A stretch of 64,000 nt of DNA from Membranipora membranacea (lineage: Eukaryota > Bryozoa > Gymnolaemata > Cheilostomatida > Membraniporidae), in NCBI GenBank assembly GCA_914767715.1, contig OU612065.1, positions 26,720,001 through 26,784,000 of the forward strand, read 5' to 3'. The notes below the pieces were generated by a model. The model made no database searches. It had not been told where the DNA came from and worked only from the letters and a program-made list of their open reading frames with translations. Position numbers and translations under genes: made by a program. Position 1 is the first letter of the stretch. Each line of letters opens with the position of its first letter. Below, piece by piece: positions 27,516-43,556 of this stretch.

Positions 27516-30500
27516 ATGAAGGTGCTGCTGTATATTTTTATCACAGCCTCAGTGTGTCTTGGATACACAACGGGTAAGAAACTCAATCGGTCCTATTAAA
27601 CTTAGAGGTGTCAGAACTGATTCAATAATAAAATGTTGGTTAAAATCGCAAGGTTCAGTCACGCACCTCATCTCAAAGAATGGGGGGAGTGATAGTTTGT
27701 GCCTTATGGGCGAAGTCACAATGTCTTCGCCAATTTGCTCTCAGTTTGTAGGCAGGTCGGAGCACACCTGGGAATCCAAGTCGCAGTAGTCAGCGGACTG
27801 CATTGGGATTCGAACCCACAACCTTCAACACTTGCAGAGTTACATTTGGTCATGTGCTTCCTTGAGACCATACATATGTTTATATGTTTTGAAACTATTT
27901 ACAGGGGCCAGTATCCTAGAAGCTAGTCTTGTAAGGGAGAATATTCCAGAAGCATTGGTAAGCAAAGAATATTGCAAGCTTCTGAGCAGAGAAGAAAGGG
28001 AAAACGTCAGCTTTAAATTTGGCAAACGGAAACCATTTTTGTTAGACCCCTAGGTTTTCTTCATCAAATGACGGTACCACTACCTCATCATTGTTGCAGC
28101 AGCAGCAATGTGCGTTTAAGTTTACTTTAGGATCATGGTAATAGAAAACTAAAAGGATCTTTGTGGAAGTTAGTCTTAAATATGTTGGCGTTGACAATTA
28201 CGGACCTTATCTCAAAGCAAACTGACAAGTCGCTGTTGGATTTTGAAAGGAAATTTGAGAGATGAACGCCAATGTTTTTCTTTTCTTTAGGTAAAAACTG
28301 AACAGTATGTTGCAACACGTGACATTCCTGTGAACTGCATGTGGTGTGAGTTTGCTGTTGATATGTTCAAGAAGAAATTTTTACCAAATGTCAAGAGTGA
28401 AGCGCAGCTCATCAATGAAACAACTTTCTTGTGTATGGAGATTCTTAAGAACAAAACAGAGGTAAGAAGACAGTCTCGATTACATTAAAGAAGTGGAGTT
28501 GCCCTACATAAGCATGATTGAATTTAATGCAAATGTACTTCATCATGATCTCCTTCCCTCCCTAACAATGCTCGACAAGACTGGCTAATCACGGAGTAAA
28601 AAATGGCTGCCAAATTTGACATCAAGTTGTTCCTTGTCTGCTTGAGTTTTTATGTCTGTGCACATCACACTCCTTATTCAAGAAAGCTGCAAAAACATTA
28701 CACACTGGAATATCTCTGGACGATTATTATTATCATCATTGTCAGTAAGAAGAAATAATTAGTTTATGGACGGTTTATTTGATTTTGTTGTACAGTGTGC
28801 TTTGCTGGGACCTCTTGTTGGACATCTTCTATGGACAGAAAAATCGAGTACATCTCAAAAGATTTGTCAGACATTAAAGGCCTGTCCCTCTTCTTTCACC
28901 CTCTCAGGTGAGTGATTATAAGAGGGAACCTGAAAACTTTACGCTCTCAGGTTGGCGCTATCATGTTATTCACACTCCCATGTCACAACAATGCTGATCC
29001 ATAGACCTACTAATAATAAACCTAGACAGGTGACAGATATAGAGCTTATATAGTGAGCAGTGAGGCCTATAATAACTGGAATTCCCCAATGACACAACGA
29101 TACTGTGTTGTGCACAGTGCATGCTGCAATGAATGATTTTACTATATGAGCATGACTGATTATTAGCTATAATGTCATTTTTCTCATAGAGATATCGAAG
29201 ACTGATGCCTACAAGTTAATTTTATCTGGAGGGTGATGTAACAAGCAACGTCATAGTCTCTGAATTTTTTCTCTAGCTCAAATATTGAATGAGATACGAC
29301 CATTAGAAGCCAGCAATATCTGTAAACGGTGATACATTATTTAAGCATTGCAGCAAGAAAATAGCATTTTTCTCACAGATTCATCGAGAAATTATGCAAG
29401 CAAGTTAATTTTATCTGAAAGGTGATGTACCAAGCAACGCCATTGTCTCTGAATATTTTCTCTAGCTTAAATATTGAATGAGATACAACCATTAGAAGTC
29501 GGCAATATCTGTAAACGTTATAGCAAGGAGCAACAGTGAAGATAAATAATGTGTCTTGTATTGGTTGTAATAAATGAGAAGTCTTATTCTTATTATGCAA
29601 CTGAACATCCAGAAGTACCACTAGAAGTACGAGTTGCCTACTTTATATCATGATATGCATAGATAGACCAGTTACTGATGCTGAAATATTACCAATCTAT
29701 TAAGTTTAGATCGGATATTTTCATTTTTCTCTGATGTTATCTTCTGGGTTTCGTAATGAACTCGTATCATTATGTATCGGTGGATAAGGGATCTGATTGT
29801 TGAAGTGGAATGCACAGCACATTTCATAAATCCATGCAAATTTCCTAAAAGAATATGGTTGAGGACTCTGTTTCGGGTTTTGATAAGTATGTTTGTGTCA
29901 ACACCATTGCATGTTATATAATTGCGGAGCAGTTGCTCGCTCACTACGAAGAGCTTCTTTGTGTTGGGAGAAAGTACAACAAGCCCGCCCCTATTCTTGA
30001 CGGACACCAGTGTAGTATCATCATTCGGGTCGTTAGTGTCTGTATCTATAAGTGAATCTCTACAGTCTGAACAGTTCAGTTTTGTCGAGCGGATGACATA
30101 CCCTCCTACAAAGTAATCGAATAAGCCCATTCAATCAATGTTGGTCCCTATAGAAGGTGAAGTTTATGCATGTGGGAATTTTGTAAATCTAGAAGGGTGG
30201 TTAGTACTAGTTGCAGAGCTTTTATGAGTGAAAAAAAAGTAAACTAAACTTAGAATCATACCAGAACATGATGTTTGGGGTTTTTGTTACACCCCCGTCA
30301 TAAGAAACGTCAAGTCCAAGCTTCTTAAATTTTTAGCAACACTATCTTGCTTTTATTAGTTTTTTCAATATATAGCTTGTTGTGTGATGTGAAAATTTAA
30401 AAGGGGTATATATTTCAAATGAAAGTTTGCTGTTATAAAACTAAGCAACTGAAATGTTAATTATGCTAATTGGGGCCATTACTTACCGATGTAGTCTGCT

Positions 30501-33500
30501 ATGTCTATGATGGGTTTTGTTATGGTGAGATCCAACCGTCCTCCTTCATCCTCAAAGAATTCCTCTTCGAGTTCTTCGTCATCTGATTTCTTTTTCTTCT
30601 TCTTTGCGCTGAAGAGAAGTGACCCGAGAGTGCCTTGCTGCTGACTTGGATCTAGTTCTATACAGTTAGCCGAGGAGCTTGGCGTTATATCGCTCTTGAC
30701 TAGCAGAGACTTCAACGACGACTTGAATGATAGAATATCAGGGTTGTTGTTAAATCCTCCCCTGGATCTTATTTTAGAGAACAATGTTTCTATATGATCT
30801 TGTCCCATCTGGTATCCGCGTACATACTTAGCTCCGGGGTAAGTGTCAAAGATCGTTTTTGAAACTGCTGTGAATGAGGTAGATGCTGTTTCAAAGCCCA
30901 TCACAAATGTTTTGCGACCACTCTGAGATATTGGTTTCCCAGTGAGAAGTGTGAGAGTTTTGAGGTATCGGACTATTTCCTGTAGATCCTTTTCTTTGAA
31001 TCCTATGTTCTCACGCGTCAGAGGGCTTTTGAAACCTCTGCCGAATGGGCTACTACTGTTGAGAATGTCAAAGAGCCTGTCCATCTGAAATTGTAAAAAT
31101 TTGTTGTGAAGAAGAAGTGATAAAACAAAACTGAATTAGATGTCAAATCGTTTTTCAAGATTGGTGGCTTGATTTCTTGTTTCTATATCGCAGCCTTAAA
31201 ATCTTGTTAGCAAGGGCACTTAACTCCAAGACAAAGATAATTCGTAGAATGTTATTGAAATCAAGATTCTTCAACGCTATTATTACAAATAGTAGTGTTA
31301 GCAAACATCCCAGAATACATGTTATTGGTAATTCAGTCAACTCACTTTGCGTATGAATTCTATCGTAGGCTCTGAATCTTTGAACTTTGGATTTGTCTGT
31401 TTTAGGTATTCCAGGGCATCGGCTACTGATGACGATAACATTTGTGCTGCTAGACGCACTTTCATTTTCATGTTTTGCCACTTCATATGGCGCTTTGATA
31501 GCTTGTTCGCTAGCCTCACGCCCATCTCTTCCTGTAGTTTATGAAGCATCTCAATATAGCCATAGTCAATCTCCCCATTCTCAGAGTTAAATCCTCTCAG
31601 AGAGCCAAATGCATTCCGTGCCAATTTTAACATGTGAACGGCATCAAGACTAGTATAAACGTTATGTTCCATTGATGGGTGCTTGAAATACGGCTTTGCT
31701 GGTATCTTGGCACCAAGTTTCTCTAGAGTTAGAACGTTTGAGCGTGCTCCATCACATGTTATATTAACAATGCTGATACCATTCTCTGCTGTTAGTTTCA
31801 GGCAGTCGACTATAAGTTGCTGCTGGACATCGCTGTCGACCTTATCAACAAGGAAGTACCCTATAGGATGTCTGGGTCCACCCAATATAGGAACTAACAG
31901 AAACACGAGAGCTTCAGTTGCAAGCTTCTCCATATTAGCTCCAACAGTAACTCTACCGTCAATTTTATTAGTGTGTTTGTTCACAACCAAGCGCTTCCGT
32001 ATGGCCATACTATCGATAACCAAGCTATATGGTTTCGAGTCCTTAGGTATTGCTTTTATCACATCAACAAGAAAGCCTGCTTCACAATTCACTGTTTCAA
32101 ACCAACTTCTGATGGTCCTTGTTGAAGGGAGACTGAAGTTGTTTCGCAAATATCTATAGGCTTTTGGCGAATAATAATGTATAGTGATAGCAAAACTTTT
32201 TATGTCATCACTATACGATCTAGATTGTTTTTTTCCTTTATTTACAGCTTCATTATTCACCAGTTCCTTCATAACACCATCGATTGTGCCCAGCTGAGCA
32301 GCCTGCAGCTTATTTTCCTTTTCTAAGATACCTATCAAGTTACGTTGTACTCTCTCCTTCTTCTCAAATCTGCGTATGCGTTGCTGCAATGTCTTTATTC
32401 GCCTCCTTAGTTTCGGAATTTTGGCTTCAGGAGTTGTCTTCTTACGCCCACGCCCCTCCTGCGGCGCATCGCTTCTCAGTATTAAGGGTATATCCGGAAC
32501 TACAGGTTCTGCTGCTTCAGCAGGAACTGTATCTGTTTGCACAGTATGTAAATCCTCAGTAGTTTCTGCGCTGGAACTCGGGGTGTTTGCAGCGTCTCTG
32601 CTTAACACTCTACGTTTTTTGGGTTGTGGGGGTCGTAGATACGCAGGATACTCCGGAAATATAGTAGGCACTGCATTCGGGTAGAGCATAGCCCGTCTCC
32701 CTGGAAGGTTAGGAGGCACTCTGTATGCACTTTTTCCAAAATGCTTGCTGCATAGAACAGAGTTTGTGTTCGGTTTCCAATCTTTACGGGACACTGCTTC
32801 GATCCATTTGTCACGGCGTTCCTGCTGAGGCGGAAAACGGTGGAAGGTGAGGCTTGCATCCTTAATTGGTGTGTTGCTACAGCCAAAAGCACAGCAGCAG
32901 TGTCGACTACTTTTACTGGCCTGTAAAATTGAGAAACTCATAAACATCACATCAATCTTTCTCCTACTTTGAGAGAGTGAAAAAGGAGCATAATGTCGCG
33001 CCTGTCATTGCCACCTTTACCTGACAGTATTGAAAAGTAGAGCATACCATACCATGGAACTGAAACAAATTAAAACACAAGTGTAGTTATGAATCTTATC
33101 TTACCGATTGCGATGTTGATGCCATGTCATGTGTGCAAGAAATCCACTGAGCAACTGGACAGTTTAGTCTCAATAAGGCAAAGCCCACCAATGAAGAGTA
33201 TGTAACAATTAGGCTAACCCAAAATCCTACAGCGATAACTTTCAAGATCAGGCTACTTATGGGGACGTGTCACAAACCCCTTGAGCTACAATACAGATGG
33301 ACACAGCATGTGCAAGGTTGACCAAGGTTAAAGCTATTTTTAGCTAGCCATGCTTTGAGTCATCAACTGATGGCAGCACACCCACATGGTAATATAAACA
33401 AATATTTTCATGCAACAGTCAGTCATTGAGTCATGATATTTCCGACTTCTAATGGACGTAACTCACTTAATATTTGAGTCAGATACAAAATTCAAAGACT

Positions 33501-36340
33501 TACAGCTGGCTTGGTCCATCACATTTCATATAAAATTAACTTGCTTGCATAATTTCTCGATGAATCTGTGAGAAAAATGCTATTTTCTTGCTGCAATGCT
33601 TAAATAATGTATCACCGTTTACAGATATTGCTGGCTTCTAATGGTCGTATCTCATTCAATATTTGAGCTAGAGAAAAAATTCAGAGACTATGACGTTGCT
33701 TGTTACATTACCCTCCAGATAAAATTAACTTGTAGGCATCAGTCTTCGATATCTCTATGAGAAAAATGACATTATAGCTAATAATTAGTCATGCTCATAT
33801 AGTAAAACCATTCATTGCAGCACTCACTGTGCACAACACAGTAACGTTATGTCATTGGGGAATTCCGGTTATTATAGGCCTCACTTCAGCTGCGCAGGTC
33901 ACCTGTCTAGGTTTATTATTAGTAGGTCTATGTGCTGATCAGATCATTCTGATGAAGTTGCGAGGTACAATAATTAGTCTGTTCTCACTGGGAATCCCCA
34001 AAAATTGCATTGTGGGATATGAATAGGACCCATTGTGCATACAAGCAAAGGTTGGTGGAGGCAATGAGAGCTTCTATTTTCTAACCTATCTTCATCCATC
34101 GAAACAATCAAACTAAGTAGTTTAATAGCCCAGTCCATAACGGTAATGGGTGAGGACTGAGGAGCCAAGAACGTTATTCTTACGAAATACAAAGTTTCTG
34201 CTTTACGGTCTGTGGCGTCTCAGATGTGTATCTTTTCGTTTACTTCTAGCTTCACATAGTAACGTCATACAGCATATTGGAAATGGATTGAGCAAACATA
34301 TAACGCAAGAGGTAAGCGGAGTGACATAGTATTGTTTGCTTACTACCATTGGTGTTTTACATTGTATAGTTCTGCACCCCAGATATGAGTCACAGCGTGC
34401 AATTCCTATCTTATCTCATCTTAGTGAATGTGATGAATTGGTCTACTAGTGCTGCAATATAACCATTGAGCAAATGAAGTCAAAGGTTGAAGGGCAAACA
34501 TGCAGTTATATACTATTTGGCATAGCTTGAGCCCTTAGATTAGATCCATTGTGTTGAGGACAACTAAGCGTGAAGTTTGGATGGGAGGGTATGTGTCAAT
34601 AAATATCCGTATATTTAGACCCTGGAGAAGACAAAACTAGAACCGTTTGGATATACACTATACAGTTTGATTAACATTACACATCTACTACTAATTTGCA
34701 GAATGACATTCCAGTTAACTGTATGTGGTGTCAGCTGGCGGTGCAGCTCCTGGAAAAAAACCTCCTAAACAAGGTTACAAGTGAGGATATGTTAGAGAAG
34801 ACTATCACCTCCCTCTGTGAACAAGTGCTACCTAACAACAAAACACTAGTAAGTTAGATGGCGACCGGTTCACGAGTTATCGCATGTTGAAATAGTGCCG
34901 AGTTTAAATATAAGTTAGCCTGTATTGACAACCTTCATTTGGAAGGTAGGGGGGGACAAGCTTTTTTCGTTGGGTAGTTGAGTTGAGGAGTGGGTTCCGC
35001 CCCACCCACCCACCGAACAAAGCTTGTCATGATAGGCTAAATATAAGCTTGATTTGATACCTATAAACAATGGCGATGATAAGATTGTGTAGTGATGGTA
35101 AGAAAGATAATGAGGACAAATCACTAGACTGATATTAGCACTTGCAGGTACGAATTATTTACAAAGGTGTTTATTTGGGGTATACTAATAAGGGTACTTG
35201 CTTCAAAATAAAAGAGATCAGTTTAGAAAGGTTTTCTAAGAAATAAGCCACTTAGATTGAGGAAATACTTCTAAATGGTTGATGGTTGAGAATATGCAAC
35301 CATTTTCTGTTTCAGTGTGAAATGGTTGGACCATTAGTCGCCCCATATATTTGGGATGCCAAAACCCAATCACCAAAGAAAACATGCGCAATGATCAATG
35401 TATGCCCAGCTTCAATCAGTGGAAACCAAGGTAAGAACTAAAAATCATCTGGATGGACAGACCTTGAGCTAATATATAAATGAACAGTAGAGGATAACTC
35501 CCATATAGAGACTACTTTTGAAGCTGTTGCTTCTATCAGCGAGGTATCAGAGAGTTTGGCTTCAATGAACCGGTAAATAAACTAAAAAAAAGCGCAGAAA
35601 AACACAAGTGCCTTATCAGAAGAAAAAAATATTCAAAAATATTGCCGTACATATGCTTACCCTGCATTTATTTTTATAACAGGATTGGAGATCAGCAATG
35701 GAACGATGTGTACATTATGCAAGGGGCTCGTCGATGTAGTGAAAACAGCTGTGCTAGGAAACATTGTAAGTATCCAATACACTGACATGGACTATCCCTT
35801 TTCCGTATAGAACTAGACTCTATTAACACCCTGGGACCCCCATATATAACTGTCAGACTTTTAGAAGAATTATGTCTATGTTTTACAGCAATGGGTTGAA
35901 AATGAAGCAATTTCAATTTTCTGTGATCACCTACCACCGTCTCCTATGAAAGCGGTAAGATGCGTAGGGATATGCTGCTCTGCTTGTAAAGGAACTTCTA
36001 AGCTTTGCATGCAGTAACTATGAGGGGAGCATTGGCATGTGCTCGAGGGAGCAGGGAGGTATGCTTGGCATGTGCTATCTAACTAACACGGGCAGTCTGT
36101 CAGGGGTGGATGGTGACACCCCCACCCACCCGACAACCTGCCCCGGCTACTATCTAACCAGGTGGTAAACTTCATGATCTATCTAACAACCTTATTGAGA
36201 ATGTCCTTGTAAACAAAAAAAGTAAGTGTTGTGTGTTTTATTTGCAGTGCACATCAGCTATAAAGGCAGATCTACCAGCAGATATTGAGAAGTACTTGGA
36301 CCCAAAAATGTTGTGTACTCTGGCTAAAGTTTGCAGCTGA
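27516..36340 (+). CDS. PSAP: prosaposin-like protein with three saposin B domains
   Basis: A secreted or lysosomal lipid-binding protein. Saposins present sphingolipids to lysosomal hydrolases, and other relatives attack microbial membranes. Ten exons: 27516-27573, 27905-27957, 28291-28461, 28796-28907, 34250-34311, 34702-34848, 35316-35430, 35683-35765, 35889-35954 and 36248-36340 (stop TGA), totalling 960 nt or 319 residues. Residues 1-18 form a signal peptide (MKVLLYIFITASVCLGYT). Three SapB domains each show the six-cysteine pattern: NCMWCEFAV..FLCMEIL..CALL..ICQTLKAC; NCMWCQLAV..SLCEQVL..CEMVG..TCAMINVC; and MCTLCKGLV..IFCDH..CTSA..LCTLAKVC. N-glycosylation sequons such as NETT and NKTE are visible. 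A P element is inserted antisense in the intron between the fourth and fifth exons. AATAAA at 36644-36649 is a likely polyA signal. The fifth exon (linker) is the least certain. Symbol given by family, not proven orthology. Confidence 0.9.
27794..27860 (-). repeat. tRNA-like (SINE-type) fragment in saposin intron
   Basis: The reverse strand reads ...TTGTGGGTTCGAATCCCAATG, a consensus B box with T-stem. The upstream half is degenerate. Confidence 0.4.
29000..29510. repeat. left terminal inverted repeat of the P element
   Basis: Inverted copy of 33434-33932. It contains two direct subrepeats at a period of 189 bp (29171-29329 and 29360-29519), sharing CAAGTTAATTTTATCTG and CTCTAGCT.AAATATTGAA. 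Confidence 0.88.
29672..33125 (-). CDS. P-element-type transposase with THAP domain (THAP9-like)
   Basis: Cut-and-paste transposase. Four exons on the minus strand: 33125-33105 (MASTSQS), 32920-31346, 31084-30487 and 30105-29672, with phases 0, 0 and 1 matching, for about 875 residues; human THAP9 and Drosophila P transposase are of similar size. The N-terminal THAP zinc finger (about residues 15-95) has the C2CH ligands in CCCAFGC and CSKH and the terminal AVPTIF box. A basic coiled coil follows (about 180-220). The RNase H-like core shows LVIDSMAI (Asp about 310), ITCDGARSN (Asp about 397) and LDAVHMLKLARN. The third exon has the C-terminal MGQDHIETLFSKIRSRGG block, then a Lys/Glu-rich tail. 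The last junction rebuilds YIGGYVIR, followed by a cysteine pair (CSDC). No stop or frameshift interrupts it. The internal ATG at the start of the long exon is less likely than the spliced start. Confidence 0.9.
33434..33932. repeat. right terminal inverted repeat of the P element
   Basis: Reverse complement matches the left repeat from CATAGACC inward. The inner subrepeat (about 33434-33560) is more diverged than its left counterpart, while the outer 400 bp are nearly identical. Confidence 0.88.
34916..35040. repeat. foldback element in saposin intron
   Basis: Begins TAGCCTGTATTGACAA and ends CTTGTCATGATAGGCTA, imperfect inverted termini around a GC-rich centre with CCCACCCACCCACC. A partly similar sequence occurs near 3216-3262. 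Confidence 0.5.
36084..36149. repeat. foldback element, TAGCCTG family
   Basis: The left arm ACACGGGCAGTCTGTC pairs with the right arm GACAACCTGCCCCGGCT. The loop (GGGGTGGATGGTGACACCCC) resembles that of the element at 25258-25323. It lies in the last saposin intron. Confidence 0.5.
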
Positions 36341-37557
36341 GATCATGTGAATCAGTCATCTGTGGCCGATATCTACTCCAAGGGAACACAACCCCATAGT
36401 ATCTGAATTTTTCTCAATCACCCAACCAGGTAGTTTGGCCTCAACTCCCTGATCCAATCATCTCAATCAAATCGATCACTCCTGCTCTATTGATTTCCTG
36501 CCTTTAAAAAATGTCTGTAGCTGTCTTGTATCGGGAACTTGCTTAATTCTTAATAACTGATGATCTTTTTATTAAGAGCGAACAACAATTCAAGATACCT
36601 AACGCTATCACATTGATCCAATAGTTTTTTATTTTGTTTAAAAAATAAAGTTTGAATAGAACAACTCATCTACCATAACTATTGTTTAACTTGACTCTAG
36701 CAACAAAGTATTGTATTACATAATTGAAACTTAGAGAATCTATCCAAATCAAATAGAAGTACAAAAATTTAATTGATAACAGAGAAATACAAATACAAAA
36801 GGAAATTTGCTAATACACCATCATACGGTGACTAGTGCTAAAAAACTCAGTATAACATTGCATGTGAATGGCTATGGGTCGACCAGCTACCATAAAACTC
36901 ACTCAGTAACATTCATTAAAAAGAGGAAGACTTCTGTGCACAAAACCAATTGCAGCTATCTCATTTCAACTGTAGCCTAGGCAGGCATCTAATGGTGGGA
37001 TATAAACTATAGGCAACACCCAGTGTTCGTACTCGGTATTTCTGAGAAGGTTTCCTGATCAATTTATAAGATAAGATTTCATACGGAGGCCTGCCCAGGT
37101 CATAAATTATTTACAAACTGATATTGTGGTGCTGTGCTGTTTCGTAATAGCAGAAAAAGGTCATAGTCGATGATGATTGAATTTAGAAAATGAATTGCTG
37201 AGCTTGAAATAGTGAAAAAACATCAACAGGTCAAAATAACCATGAGCAACCCCATCGGAGTGTCGTTGTAATCCATATATGTAGTACCAACTACCAAATG
37301 GGAAAAATCAACCCAAAAAGATGCACACAAGTCACGATTGTAATTAACCAGCCCATATTTACCTAGCCTTGTCACGCGGTCGAATTTTTTGTTTTGGGCC
37401 GCCTGACAAGGCTGATATTTTCTATTCATCTGCATAGGTTAACAATGAACTAATCAAATTACAATAGTTCTTTGATGGACCCGACCAGAAGATGGTTGCT
37501 ATAGATAGATGGTCATTTAGTAAAATATGTGCGCTGCTGACCTGTGGGAGTTTAATT
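36341..37557. other. convergent intergenic region (saposin / Rab35)
   Basis: Holds the 3' UTRs of the two tail-to-tail genes. A saposin polyA signal AATAAA is at 36644. Foldback sequences occur at about 36976-37100 (TAGCCTAGGCAGGC / GCCTGCCCAGG) and 37366-37413. No further gene was seen. Confidence 0.6.
37366..37413. repeat. ~50-bp hairpin element, AGCCTTGTCA family
   Basis: AGCCTTGTCACGCGG on the left pairs with CCGCCTGACAAGGCT on the right across a T-rich loop. A second member of the same length class lies at 58035-58087 in an ERCC3 intron. Confidence 0.65.
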
Positions 37558-42894
<5,337 letters not shown>

Positions 42895-43556
42895 TGCTAG
42901 CCTATGAAGTTATTATTGTATGTGGAGAGGTTTGACTACAGGATCACTTCAATCTTGATCATGTATAGTATATCAGGAACAAAACCAATGTCAATGGAAT
43001 CAGGTTGCCAAACTAAACTTTTTGACCTGTCTCCGGGGAAAGCGGAAGTGGAAGGCGTGCTAGGTCAAGGATGGTGTAAAGTAATAGATTGACTGTAATT
43101 GGTCACACTGACATCGAGATTACACTATTAACATGTGTATCTCTGATCGTTAGAGTCAATTTAGTAGCAGTACCTAACATGTACCCACTCTTAATTAATA
43201 AAATTGAACACGGGTCGTCACACCAAATTCTTTGTGATGGTACTACTACTAAGTGAATTAATTCACTCTCTATCGATCAGAGATATACATGCAATAGTAT
43301 ATCACGTGATCAGTGTGGTAATTGGTTGCCAGTAAAGGTAAATAAGCCTGCCTTTTATAATACTGCACGGTGGCTACTGGCTAACCAACATTGCCTCTTT
43401 GGCATGTGAGGTATTAAATATTTGTTGCCCAGCCAAAATCTAAACAAAATCCAAAAGTCATTGAAATATCAAAATATCATTGAAAAAAGAAAGAAAGAAG
43501 TGCAATAATTCATATAAAGCTTGGCTTTATTTTTGCTTCTATCTGCTGCTGTTGGA
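42895..43556. promoter_or_regulatory. probable bidirectional promoter of Rab35 and epsilon-tubulin
   Basis: Only 662 bp separate the two divergent start codons. No other coding signal was seen in between. No TATA box can be placed with confidence. The assignment rests on arrangement alone. Confidence 0.5.

Larger units (their letters stand above)
29000..33932 (-). mobile_element. complete P-element/THAP9-type DNA transposon
   Basis: A 4933-bp element. Both termini read CATAGACCTAC inward (29000 rightwards; 33932 leftwards) and are flanked by the identical 8-bp target duplication TGCTGATC at 28992-28999 and 33933-33940. An 8-bp duplication is the size made by P elements. Terminal inverted repeats of about 500 bp (29000-29510 and 33434-33932) are diverged by only a few percent over the outer 400 bp. 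The interior carries one minus-strand transposase gene. The element sits in a saposin-gene intron in opposite orientation to the host gene. Confidence 0.93.

Noticed and set aside
27904-28053. Longer open reading through the second saposin exon
   Set aside because: A good donor at 27958 in the right phase joins to the saposin-domain exon at 28291; the extension has no cysteines and no homology.
30130-30130. ATG MGLFDYF as start of a separate small gene at 29672-30130
   Set aside because: An in-frame stop precedes it and an acceptor at 30106-30107 joins the frame to the transposase, restoring the conserved YIGGYVIR.
31683-32159. 158-codon open frame on the plus strand
   Set aside because: It is antisense to the long transposase exon and has no family features; the minus-strand reading has THAP and RNase H-like motifs.
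32284-32684. Plus-strand open frames of about 100 codons
   Set aside because: Antisense shadows of the transposase basic/coiled-coil region.
43521-43556. Upstream extension of epsilon-tubulin (hydrophobic leader)
   Set aside because: It begins with TTG, not ATG, and the MTQS start at 43557 matches the family.
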